From positions 310,380 to 374,379 of the forward strand of contig NZ_LYPC01000027.1 in the NCBI RefSeq assembly GCF_001700435.1: 64,000 bases of DNA, given 5' to 3'. Numbering within the stretch: position 1 is the first letter of the stretch; the number at the start of each line of letters is the position of its first letter. This stretch comes from Paenibacillus pectinilyticus (GTDB lineage Bacteria; Bacillota; Bacilli; Paenibacillales; NBRC-103111). Positions 7,654-15,286 of this stretch are shown here, in pieces. The notes below the pieces were generated by a model, which was given only the letters and a program-made list of their open reading frames with translations, was not told where the DNA came from and did no database searches. The position numbers and the translations under genes are program-made.

Positions 7654-8334
7654 TCAGCTAGCAGGCTTCCCCCCGCCAGCTTCACGAATATCGATGCTCT
7701 CTAGAATCGCATTCGGGTAGCCAACTTGCGCAACATGGATCATGGCCCGGCCGATCTGCTCGGAGTTGATGACAGAATTGGGGAACCATCGATGTAAAAG
7801 AGGGAAAATCGGCCGCAAGATGGCAATCCCGATCTGATATACTTTGGTCTTCGATTTAACGCCGTTCATTGGCAGAATGGCCCCAGGTCGGAACATGTAG
7901 GCTGATTGGAATGGCAGCTTAAGCAGAGCATTTTCGGTTTTGCCTTTGACCCGTGCCCACATACTCTTGCCTTGTTCTGTGCTGTCTGTACTGGCACCCG
8001 TGACATAAATGAAGGTCATATGCGGCTGAATGGCTGCCAATTGAGTGGCAATATTCATAGTCAAATCATAGGTAATCACGTGATATTTCTCTTCGCTCAT
8101 GCCCACAGACGAAACGCCTAAACAGAAGAAACAAGCATTTACCTGTGTGAGCTCATCTGTAAGCGCAGTTAAATCGGTAATATCTTTAAGGACATATTCA
8201 CGAAGTTTAGGATGTGTTTGCTGATTTGCATTTCGGCCGATCGTAATTACGTTGTGGACCTGGGGGTCGCGTAGACACTCAAGCAACACGCTTTGTCCAA
8301 CCATTCCCGTTGCGCCAAAAATAAGGACATTCAC
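7654..8334 (-). CDS. Atypical SDR, NAD(P)-binding protein
   Basis: The 226-residue protein opens with FGATGMVGQS, the GxxGxxG dinucleotide-binding motif of atypical short-chain dehydrogenases related to NAD(P)H-binding and NmrA-like proteins. A Rossmann pattern continues with TIGRN at the end of beta-2 and FIYVTGAS in the fourth to fifth strand region. A YxxxK pair is not evident at the usual place, so it may be a dinucleotide-binding regulator or reductase of unknown substrate. The start is GTG with GAAAGGTG about 8 bases upstream. The membrane protein gene on the same strand ends its reading 24 bases before this one begins. Confidence 0.75.
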   Translation of the reverse strand: MNVLIFGATGMVGQSVLLECLRDPQVHNVITIGRNANQQTHPKLREYVLKDITDLTALTDELTQVNACFFCLGVSSVGMSEEKYHVITYDLTMNIATQLAAIQPHMTFIYVTGASTDSTEQGKSMWARVKGKTENALLKLPFQSAYMFRPGAILPMNGVKSKTKVYQIGIAILRPIFPLLHRWFPNSVINSEQIGRAMIHVAQVGYPNAILESIDIREAGGGKPAS

Positions 8335-8358
8335 TGCATTCGCACCTTTCGCTATGGA

Positions 8359-9111
8359 TTATGAGAATAGAACAGCTACTAAACATAAAATAACGTTGAT
8401 AAGCATCACGCTAATTTGGATGGGTTTCCTTTTAATCCAGATAATAAAAGATTGTATAGCATCACTGGCTAGATAGGACTCGATATAAGCTTTTCCTGAT
8501 ATTTGAAAAATACCCGCAAACGTCAGTGAGTTAGCACGCATGATCAGCCATAAACCAGGGTTAGCTGAGAGACAAACGAGCAGTAATGGTGTTGTCAACA
8601 CAGCGATATGGTAGAAGCCGATGGGCTGCTTAAACGCATAAATAACGAAGTCCCAATTCCAAAGGGTGTAAGCGATAGCCCAGAAAATCATAGCTTCATT
8701 CACCGTGATGTAATAGCTACCGAGCCACGCACCAGAGATCACAAAAGACGTTGCAATTAGAACAAGCCCCGAGACAACATTGTAAAAGCTTTTATTCTTA
8801 AAGTCGGTCAGCGTGGCTTCCAGGATGTTAATCCGCAGCAGCCACACAATAACCGGGACCAGCCAATCGCTAGGGAAATAACCTAGAAACGTTAACACAA
8901 CGAGGATTCGGCCGATGACCAGTGTGGATAACTTCAACTTTTCAAAGAAATCCGCTCGCAAGAAAATCAGAATACAAATAGGAATAACAATATTGATAAG
9001 TCCGTTTGCGTAAAGCGGTGAAAAGGCGGTTAGCGTTGTGCCGAGGGATAGGATCGTCAAAATGATGAGAAATCCGATCCATTGGGGCAGTTTCCTTAGT
9101 CTTTCTGTCAT
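8359..9111 (-). CDS. Integral membrane protein of unknown function
   Basis: I do not recognise the family. The 250-residue protein has about seven hydrophobic segments, including ones near residues 13-30, 36-50, 64-82, 105-125 and a C-terminal segment ending VILCLVAVLFS. Charged loops are short, and no enzymatic motif is seen. It lies between the ABC exporter terminator and the NAD(P)-binding gene and is transcribed with the latter, 24 bases apart. Confidence 0.6.
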   Translation of the reverse strand: MTERLRKLPQWIGFLIILTILSLGTTLTAFSPLYANGLINIVIPICILIFLRADFFEKLKLSTLVIGRILVVLTFLGYFPSDWLVPVIVWLLRINILEATLTDFKNKSFYNVVSGLVLIATSFVISGAWLGSYYITVNEAMIFWAIAYTLWNWDFVIYAFKQPIGFYHIAVLTTPLLLVCLSANPGLWLIMRANSLTFAGIFQISGKAYIESYLASDAIQSFIIWIKRKPIQISVMLINVILCLVAVLFS

Positions 9112-9191
9112 GTCGGTTCCGTTCCTTATCTATCGAAGTGTGATGCTAGTATCATACTAATTTTGCGGCAACTCGTATAGGCTAAAACGCC

Positions 9192-9241
9192 AAAAAACCG
9201 CGCTAATCGCAGATTTTTCTGCTACTAGGGCGGTTTTCGGG
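9192..9241 (-). terminator. Terminator of the ABC exporter operon
   Basis: Read on the minus strand, AAAACCGC (9237-9230) pairs with GCGGTTTT (9201-9194), and an inner stem is formed by GCAGA and TCTGC (9222-9218 with 9213-9209). A T-run follows. It lies 24-70 bases after the permease stop at 9265. Confidence 0.8.
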
Positions 9242-9264
9242 ATATCAATTCTCGGTGGCTTACT

Positions 9265-10077
9265 TTATAGAGGTAAATCCCGCTTGCGGAATAGCACAAT
9301 GGCTGATGCATAGGTGACGAAGCCAATCAGCGCCAACAGTACCCAAGGGAAAGCGAGATCCACTTTACCACCAATCACGCCGCTGGGGTCATAGAGAGAG
9401 AAATAGCTTAGCTTACGCAACCAATGGATCTGGTCACTTAGCTTCCCCAGGAAATCGAGACTGAAGAATCCGAAGGTCAGCACGGCGGAGATGCCTAGTG
9501 CCTTTTTTTCGTCATTAGCGAGCGAGGAGACAAGGAAAGCGATTCCGCCTACAGCGAAGAACAATAGGAATGCGGCAATATTCATTTGGATATAAGCATC
9601 GCCATGGAAGTTGCTCAAATCCCCGATAAATAACGCATAGCCGGCAAAACCACAGAGCGTCGTAACCATGATAATCAGGAAGAGTCCGGTCACAAAAACA
9701 GCCGATTGTGTAAACGCAACTTTACTACGTGTCGTAGGCACAACGAGCAGATAGGCCATCGCGCCTTGGTCTACTAATTTAGCCATCAGCTGGGTGGTGA
9801 AGAGAATGCAAAAAATAGACAAGATCAGTACGAGCAGCAGACCATAATACTCACCAGAAATGAAGGCTTCAACTGAGCCAAAACCGCTGCCCAGATTGAA
9901 GGCGTTCGTCAATCCGGCGGGTAGATTTTTGAGCAAATCATCCAATGCAGTGTTATTACTAGCGAAGCTAGGGAAAAGCCAGAACATCAGCAGAATATAG
10001 AAGGCGGAGCCGAACGCATAGTTCATCATTCCTTTGAGATGAATGCTCATCATATGCTTATAGAGTGCGGAATTCAT
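9265..10077 (-). CDS. ABC-2 type transporter permease
   Basis: This 270-residue membrane protein has six predicted hydrophobic segments with a large extracytoplasmic loop after the first (FPSFASNNTALDDLL), as in ABC-2 exporters. The first four bases of its reading overlap the end of the ATPase gene, so the two are translationally coupled and form one exporter. Control by the divergent TetR-type gene at 11124 is likely. Export of a drug or antimicrobial compound is the usual role of such pairs; nothing here fixes the substrate. Confidence 0.85.
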   Translation of the reverse strand: MNSALYKHMMSIHLKGMMNYAFGSAFYILLMFWLFPSFASNNTALDDLLKNLPAGLTNAFNLGSGFGSVEAFISGEYYGLLLVLILSIFCILFTTQLMAKLVDQGAMAYLLVVPTTRSKVAFTQSAVFVTGLFLIIMVTTLCGFAGYALFIGDLSNFHGDAYIQMNIAAFLLFFAVGGIAFLVSSLANDEKKALGISAVLTFGFFSLDFLGKLSDQIHWLRKLSYFSLYDPSGVIGGKVDLAFPWVLLALIGFVTYASAIVLFRKRDLPL

Positions 10078-10964
10078 GTGATCGTCCCCTTCCGGTCGTA
10101 GTAGTTCATGAACACATCTTCTAGGCTTTGTGTGAACACATCCAGGTTGCGAATGGCATACCGGGAGGTAGCTGCTAGAAACGCCGCATATTCGCCCTGC
10201 ACAGCGACCCGCACACGATTGCCTTCACGAGATTCAATCAGCATACCTGAGGTTTTCATGAAAAGATCAGCATCTTCCGCACGCTCAAAGGTGACTTCAA
10301 AAAGCTTACGCTGCATCGACTGCAGTTCGTGAATATCCTTGACGGTAATCAGACGGCCGTCTTTAATAATCGCAGCCCGATCACAGGTTCGCTCGATTTC
10401 TTGGAAGCTGTGGGAGGACATCAGGAACGTCGTTCCCCGTGCTTTTTCCTCCAGGACCAAGTTGATGAACACCTTTTGCATAAGAGGATCGAGACCTGAA
10501 GTTGGTTCGTCCAAAATGATAACCTCCGGCCTGTGCATGAATGCAGCAACGATGCCGACCTTCTGCTTCATCCCTTTGGACATTTTGCGAATGGGCGTTT
10601 TGACATCAAATTGGAACCGCTCGATGAGCTCCTCCCGCCAGGCCGTCTGCTTCATCCCTTGTAATTCGGCCATGAAATTCAGGAACGAGAGTCCTGTCAT
10701 GCCTTCTATAAATGCGATTTCGCCAGGTAAATAGCCGAGATACCGCTGCACTTTGCCTTGTTCGGTCCATGTATCGAGACAGCCAATCTGCACAGTACCT
10801 TGCTCCGGTTTCATGAAGCCCATAATGTGCCGAATGGTCGTCGATTTACCTGCCCCGTTCGGGCCAAGGAATCCGAAGACTTCACCCTTTTGAACCGTGA
10901 ACGATACGTCGAATATGCCTTTCCCGTTGGGAAAGGTTTTGGTCAACTGTTGAACAGTTAACAT
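10074..10964 (-). CDS. ABC transporter ATP-binding protein (exporter type)
   Basis: The 296-residue ATPase shows Walker A GPNGAGKS (34-41), the signature as MSKGMKQK in place of LSGGQ, Walker B VIILDEPTSG and the switch histidine in MSSHSF. The C-terminal third is the regulatory extension common in drug and bacteriocin exporters. The open frame allows a start 27 bases earlier, but GGAGGTG lies 8 bases before the ATG at 10964 and the family start MLTVQQLTK fits. It is the first gene of the exporter operon. Confidence 0.92.
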   Translation of the reverse strand: MLTVQQLTKTFPNGKGIFDVSFTVQKGEVFGFLGPNGAGKSTTIRHIMGFMKPEQGTVQIGCLDTWTEQGKVQRYLGYLPGEIAFIEGMTGLSFLNFMAELQGMKQTAWREELIERFQFDVKTPIRKMSKGMKQKVGIVAAFMHRPEVIILDEPTSGLDPLMQKVFINLVLEEKARGTTFLMSSHSFQEIERTCDRAAIIKDGRLITVKDIHELQSMQRKLFEVTFERAEDADLFMKTSGMLIESREGNRVRVAVQGEYAAFLAATSRYAIRNLDVFTQSLEDVFMNYYDRKGTIT

Positions 10965-11005
10965 TAGCGCCACCTCCATGGATGCGAACACTGCAAGTGA
11001 AGTTA

Positions 11006-11031
11006 TGAAATATTGGTTTTATATTATTTCA
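11006..11031. promoter_or_regulatory. Candidate TetR operator 1 (exporter side)
   Basis: TGAAATA (11006-11012) and TATTTCA (11025-11031) form an inverted repeat with 12 bases between them in the intergenic region of the ABC exporter and its divergent regulator. The same half-sites recur at 11072-11099. Confidence 0.5.
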
Positions 11032-11071
11032 AAACTAATGTTACTCCTGAACGGTTAGCCCGTCAATACTT

Positions 11072-11099
11072 ATGAAATATATTTGTGATATAATTTCAT
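11072..11099. promoter_or_regulatory. Candidate TetR operator 2 overlapping the regulator's -10
   Basis: ATGAAAT (11072-11078) and ATTTCAT (11093-11099) are an inverted repeat that contains TATAAT (11089-11094), the likely -10 box of the tetR-type gene. A repressor bound here would silence its own gene. Confidence 0.55.
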
Positions 11100-11123
11100 T
11101 ATTCCAATTATCAGGTGATGCAA

Positions 11124-11717
11124 ATGACGATGAACGGCTACGAAAAAAGAGCCCAGCTCAAAAAAGATAACATTATGGCGGCAACGCTGGAACTTTTGAA
11201 AACGACTAGTGCACAGGCCATGCGCATCGCAGATATTGCTAGTGCAGCGGGCGTGTCGCAGGTGACGATTTATAATTATTTTGGCAGCAAAGAAGTGCTT
11301 GTGCGCGAGGTGTTCATCACTTATATCCGAAAGACGATTACAGATTTCGAGGCGTTCATGGAAGCGGAGCATTCTTTGAAGGAGAAGATTGAATATATTA
11401 TTTTTCAGAAAAAAGAATCGTCACGCACGTTCGGGCTTCAGATGATGAAGCAGGTGTGGTTGGAGGATCCTGTGCTGGCGAAATTTGTTCATGAGGAGTA
11501 CCTGGCGAGGGGAATACCGATGGTTATTAAGCTCATTGAAGATGGCAAAAAAGCAGGAGAGATCTCTGAGAAAATTTCGACATCCACCATTATGATGTAC
11601 ATGCAGATGATGACAAACCAGGCAGATACGATGATCGCTCATGCAGAGAAACATAATAATATGGACACGGTTATTGAAGAAATGGTGCATCTGTTTTTTA
11701 ATGGGGTTCGTTCCTGA
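11124..11717 (+). CDS. TetR/AcrR family regulator
   Basis: The 197-residue protein has the TetR helix-turn-helix near residues 26-53 (ADIASAAGVSQVTIYNYFGSK) and a divergent ligand-binding half ending in helices around MHTFFNG-like residues. Starts at 11115, 11118, 11124 and 11130 are all in frame; CAGGTGA at 11112-11118 best fits the ATG at 11124, 5 bases away. The gene is divergent from the ABC exporter operon, and two matching inverted repeats lie between them, so it very probably represses both. A terminator follows at 11737. Confidence 0.9.
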   Translation: MTMNGYEKRAQLKKDNIMAATLELLKTTSAQAMRIADIASAAGVSQVTIYNYFGSKEVLVREVFITYIRKTITDFEAFMEAEHSLKEKIEYIIFQKKESSRTFGLQMMKQVWLEDPVLAKFVHEEYLARGIPMVIKLIEDGKKAGEISEKISTSTIMMYMQMMTNQADTMIAHAEKHNNMDTVIEEMVHLFFNGVRS

Positions 11718-11736
11718 CATGAATATTTCAATATTC

Positions 11737-11775
11737 AAAAGCCACAGTGAAAGCTGTGGTTTTTGTGTTTTCTTT
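11737..11775 (+). terminator. Terminator after the TetR gene
   Basis: CCACAG (11742-11747) pairs with CTGTGG (11754-11759), the A-rich and T-rich flanks extend the stem, and the tail is TTTTTGTGTTTTCTTTT. A very similar hairpin ends the GH30 gene near 30570. Confidence 0.8.
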
Positions 11776-11782
11776 TCCTCTC

Positions 11783-11827
11783 AAAAAGTCAGCAAAGCGG
11801 TAACGAAAAAGTCAGCAAACTGTTAGT
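11783..11827 (+). promoter_or_regulatory. 45-base direct-repeat activator site, copy 1
   Basis: Two half-sites beginning AAAAAGTCAGCAAA start at 11783 and 11806, a 23-base period, one turn-pair apart on the same face of the helix. The whole 45-base block recurs at 21270-21314 with one mismatch. Its right end overlaps the -35 position of the promoter whose -10 is TATGAT at 11847-11852. This is the usual layout of an AraC-type activator site. The likely protein is the YesN-type regulator encoded at 19670. Confidence 0.75.
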
Positions 11828-11846
11828 GACGATTCCGTCCTTGTTT

Positions 11847-11852
11847 TATGAT
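11847..11852 (+). promoter_or_regulatory. -10 box of the permease operon
   Basis: TATGAT lies 20 bases after the end of the 45-base repeat element, exactly as TATCAT does before the binding-protein gene at 21386. The -35 position holds TAGTGA, far from consensus, as expected of an activator-dependent promoter. Confidence 0.55.
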
Positions 11853-11893
11853 AAGAGCATGACAGCATAGGAAGAGGGAAAGAAGGGATTCAT

Positions 11894-12853
11894 TTGACAG
11901 AGGCAGCAGTCGTAAGCACTGAACGTAAAGAGACGAGAACGATAAAAAAAAGAGGTTTCAAAAAGTTTATTCCACTTACACTAATGACGGTACCAGGATT
12001 ATTGTATCTTGTACTCAATAATTACCTACCCATGTTCGGAATTGTTATTGCTTTCAAGAATATCAATTTTTCCAAAGGAATATGGGGGAGCGACTGGATA
12101 GGTTTTAAAAATTTCGAGTATTTGTTTAAAACCGAGGACGCCTTTATTATCACGAGAAATACGATTCTATATAATGTGGTTTTTATTATTTTGGGGACGC
12201 TGCTTTCCATCGGAATCGCGATCCTTTTAAATGAAATCAAGAATCGTTTCATGACCAGGCTGTATCAGAGCATCATACTGCTGCCATTTCTCATTTCAAT
12301 GATTATCGTCAGCTACTTGGCTTATGCAGGCCTCAGTTTGGAAACCGGGTTTCTTAACAAAACGGTACTTCCTTTTCTGGGAATGCAGGAGATTAACTGG
12401 TATCAGGAATCCCAATATTGGCCATACATTCTTACATTAATCCATCTATGGAAAGGGATTGGCTTCAGCAGTATTATTTATTTTGCTGCCATCATTGGTA
12501 TTGATGAAGAATATTATGAAGCCGCGAAGCTGGATGGAGCCAGCAAATGGCATCAAATACGGCATATTACGCTTCCGTCGTTGACTCCGACGATTACGAT
12601 GTTGACTCTGCTCAGTATTGGAAGAATATTTTACTCCGACTTCGGGTTGTTCTATCAGATTACGATGAATTCAGGCGCTCTCTACTCGACAACGAACGTT
12701 ATCGACACTTACGTATATCGGGGATTGATGGGACTCGGAGATATCGGAATGTCGGCAGCAGCCGGTCTGTACCAGTCGGTTGTGGGCTTCATTCTCGTCC
12801 TTGCATCAAACTATTTGGTTGGCAAATTCAACAAAGACAATGCATTGTTTTAG
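11894..12853 (+). CDS. Carbohydrate ABC transporter permease, LplB/YtcP type
   Basis: The 319-residue inner-membrane protein has six hydrophobic segments and the ABC permease EAA loop as EAAKLDGASKWHQIRHITLP near residue 215-235. It belongs to the CUT1 importers for oligosaccharides, the LplB-like group that pairs with large DUF3502-type binding proteins. It starts with TTG, 6 bases after AAGGGA. The second permease begins 13 bases after its stop. The matching binding protein is not in this operon but at 21386 under the same control element, and no ATPase gene is present, so a shared MsmX-type ATPase is expected. Confidence 0.92.
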   Translation: MTEAAVVSTERKETRTIKKRGFKKFIPLTLMTVPGLLYLVLNNYLPMFGIVIAFKNINFSKGIWGSDWIGFKNFEYLFKTEDAFIITRNTILYNVVFIILGTLLSIGIAILLNEIKNRFMTRLYQSIILLPFLISMIIVSYLAYAGLSLETGFLNKTVLPFLGMQEINWYQESQYWPYILTLIHLWKGIGFSSIIYFAAIIGIDEEYYEAAKLDGASKWHQIRHITLPSLTPTITMLTLLSIGRIFYSDFGLFYQITMNSGALYSTTNVIDTYVYRGLMGLGDIGMSAAAGLYQSVVGFILVLASNYLVGKFNKDNALF

Positions 12854-12866
12854 TGAGGTGATAGCA

Positions 12867-13757
12867 ATGAAAAATGAAAATAAAGCGCTGCAATGGTTTG
12901 GGCATATCTTCATGGTTTTACTTTCTTTGGCTTGTATAATTCCTTTTGTGCTCTTGATCATTTCTTCCATTACAGATGAAAACGAGATTATACGAAATGG
13001 GTATTCCTTTTTTCCACATCAATATAGTCTGCTTGCCTATAAGTATCTTTTGGAGGAAGGAACAGATATTTTTCGAGCATACGGTATCACAGTGCTGATT
13101 ACAATCGTAGGAACGACAGTGAGCCTAGTGATAACCTCCTTATTGGCTTATCCTATTTCTCGCAAGGATTATCCGCTTCGAAATGTATTGGCATTTGTCG
13201 TCTTCTTCACGCTGCTGTTTAATGGGGGGTTGGTGCCCACCTACCTGATCTATTCGCAGCTACTGGATATCAAGAACACGATTTGGGCGCTGATTATCCC
13301 GACACTTCTCATGAACGGCTTTAACGTCATGTTAATGAGGACCTATTTTCAAACGTCGATTCCGATGGCTATTATTGAATCTGCGAATATAGACGGGGCT
13401 GGCGAATTCAGGACATTCGGATCGATTGTGCTGCCGCTCTCCATGCCGATCTTAGCAACAGTAGGGCTTTTCCAAACGATAGCGTATTGGAATGACTGGA
13501 TGAACGGCATGATTTATATTACAAATCCGCATTATTACAGTATTCAAAATTTGCTGAACCGTATTTTACAGGATGCCCAATTTCTAGCGAGCGGCCAGTT
13601 CAATAGCTCAGATGCGGGTGCAGCCCTGCAAACACTTCCTAGCTCTGCCGTGAAAATGGCTATTGCGGTAATTGGGGTTATCCCGATTCTGATCGCCTAT
13701 CCTTTCTTCCAAAAATATTTTGTTAAAGGGATTACGATTGGAGCGGTAAAAGGATAA
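12867..13757 (+). CDS. Carbohydrate ABC transporter permease, YtcP/LplC type
   Basis: This is the second CUT1 permease, 296 residues with six hydrophobic segments and an EAA loop that reads ESANIDGAGEFRTFGSIVLP. It forms a heterodimer with the product of the gene just upstream. TGAGGTGA lies 7 bases before the ATG. The frame is open for 29 codons further upstream inside the preceding gene, but that extension has no ribosome site. Confidence 0.92.
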   Translation: MKNENKALQWFGHIFMVLLSLACIIPFVLLIISSITDENEIIRNGYSFFPHQYSLLAYKYLLEEGTDIFRAYGITVLITIVGTTVSLVITSLLAYPISRKDYPLRNVLAFVVFFTLLFNGGLVPTYLIYSQLLDIKNTIWALIIPTLLMNGFNVMLMRTYFQTSIPMAIIESANIDGAGEFRTFGSIVLPLSMPILATVGLFQTIAYWNDWMNGMIYITNPHYYSIQNLLNRILQDAQFLASGQFNSSDAGAALQTLPSSAVKMAIAVIGVIPILIAYPFFQKYFVKGITIGAVKG

Positions 13758-13811
13758 TTTCTACTCTGTACATTCAGACAAATAGATAATTCATGAAGGT
13801 GAGGGTATAAA

Positions 13812-15272
13812 ATGAGGGCTATTATGCTTATGTTTGATACGCTAAATAGACACATGCTTCCTCCTTACGGGGGCGATTGGATTCATGCCCCGAATTTCGC
13901 AAGGCTGGCCGAGAAAACCGTTGTTTTTGACCAGGCCTATGTGGGAAGTATGCCTTGTATGCCTGCGCGACGTGAGATTCACACGGGGCGTTACAACTTT
14001 CTTCACCGCAGTTGGGGCCCAATAGAACCTTTCGACGACTCCATGCCAGAGTTACTCAAGAAGAATGGTGTGTACTCGCATCTGGTAACCGATCATCAGC
14101 ACTACTGGGAAGACGGCGGCGGCACCTATCACACCCGATACAGCTCATACGAGCTGATTCGCGGGCAGGAAGGCGATTCATGGAAGGGGGAGGTAGCCGA
14201 TCCGCAGATACCGGAGATGATCGCCACGAAGCAATTGGACCCGTGGACCCGGCAAGATTGGGTTAACCGTAAATATATTCGGGAAGAGAAGGATTTCCCG
14301 CAAGCTCAAACGATGGAGAAGGGCTTGGAGTTTATACGGACGAACCATATGGAGGACCAATGGTTCGTTCAGATAGAAACATTTGACCCGCACGAGCCTT
14401 TCTATGCGCCTCAAAAATATCGCGACTTATATCCGCATCAGTACGAGGGAAAGCATTTTGATTGGCCCCCTTACGGCAAAGTAAAGGAAACGAAAGAAGA
14501 AATCGAACACGTCCGGTTTGAATATGCGGCCCTGCTCAGCATGTGCGACCACTATCTCGGCAAAGTGCTTGATACCATGGATGAATTGGATCTGTGGAAG
14601 GACACGATGCTTATTGTGAATACTGACCACGGGTATTTACTAGGGGAACATGATTGGTGGGCCAAAGTTATCATGCCATTCTACAACGAGATTGCCCATA
14701 TGCCACTTTTCATATGGGACCCGCGAAGCGGTAAATGCAATGAACGCAGGAACAGCTTGGTGCAGACTATCGATTTAGCTCCAACTTTGCTTGAATTTTT
14801 TGGACTGGACATTCCTGTGGATATGCAGGGGAAGGTTCTTAAGGAAACGATAGCCAGTGACCATCGGGTACGCGAGGCCGCTCTTTACGGAGTGCACGGC
14901 GCACACGTGAATGTGACGGATGGCCGCTACGTCTATATGCGTGCTCCGGTTTCTAAGGATAATACGCCGTTATATCACTACACGCTGATGCCGACTCATA
15001 TGCGGAGCAGGTTCTCATTGAAGGAGCTGCAGGAGATCAGTTTACAAGAGCCGTTCTCCTTTACGAAGGGGATACAAACGTTGAAGATAAAGGCTGCCGG
15101 GTATAGCCATTTCCATTCCTTCGGTACATTGCTATTTGACGTTAACGAGGATCCGTTTCAGCAACATCCCATTCAGGATCAGAATGTCGAGACAAACATG
15201 ATCGGCATGCTCAAGCAGCTTATGGAAGCAAATGAAGCACCGCTTGAGCAGTATGTCCGATTAGGTTTATAG
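13812..15272 (+). CDS. Formylglycine-type sulfatase, cytoplasmic
   Basis: The 486-residue protein has the type I sulfatase signature C-x-P-x-R as CMPAR at residues 49-53 followed by TGR at 58-60. Cys49 would be converted to formylglycine by a maturase (FGE or anSME) that is not in this window. Other family features are an early metal Asp in MFDTLNRH and the late metal pair in NTDHGYLLGEHDWW. There is no signal peptide, so it should act on imported material in the cytoplasm. It sits between the permeases and a GH3 enzyme in one apparent operon, 54 bases after the permease, which suggests removal of sulfate esters from oligosaccharides. A related phosphonate or phosphate monoester hydrolase is a less likely alternative. 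Confidence 0.88.
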   Translation: MRAIMLMFDTLNRHMLPPYGGDWIHAPNFARLAEKTVVFDQAYVGSMPCMPARREIHTGRYNFLHRSWGPIEPFDDSMPELLKKNGVYSHLVTDHQHYWEDGGGTYHTRYSSYELIRGQEGDSWKGEVADPQIPEMIATKQLDPWTRQDWVNRKYIREEKDFPQAQTMEKGLEFIRTNHMEDQWFVQIETFDPHEPFYAPQKYRDLYPHQYEGKHFDWPPYGKVKETKEEIEHVRFEYAALLSMCDHYLGKVLDTMDELDLWKDTMLIVNTDHGYLLGEHDWWAKVIMPFYNEIAHMPLFIWDPRSGKCNERRNSLVQTIDLAPTLLEFFGLDIPVDMQGKVLKETIASDHRVREAALYGVHGAHVNVTDGRYVYMRAPVSKDNTPLYHYTLMPTHMRSRFSLKELQEISLQEPFSFTKGIQTLKIKAAGYSHFHSFGTLLFDVNEDPFQQHPIQDQNVETNMIGMLKQLMEANEAPLEQYVRLGL

Positions 15273-15286
15273 GGGAGCGGAAGCGT

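Noticed and set aside
7420-7704. Plus-strand frame of 94 codons with a 9-residue repeat
   Set aside because: It starts without a ribosome site, spans a strong terminator and runs into the antisense of the NAD(P)-binding gene. The repeat at DNA level explains the repeat at protein level.
10965-10991. Longer N-terminus for the ABC exporter ATPase
   Set aside because: These codons contain the GGAGGTG ribosome site for the start at 10964.
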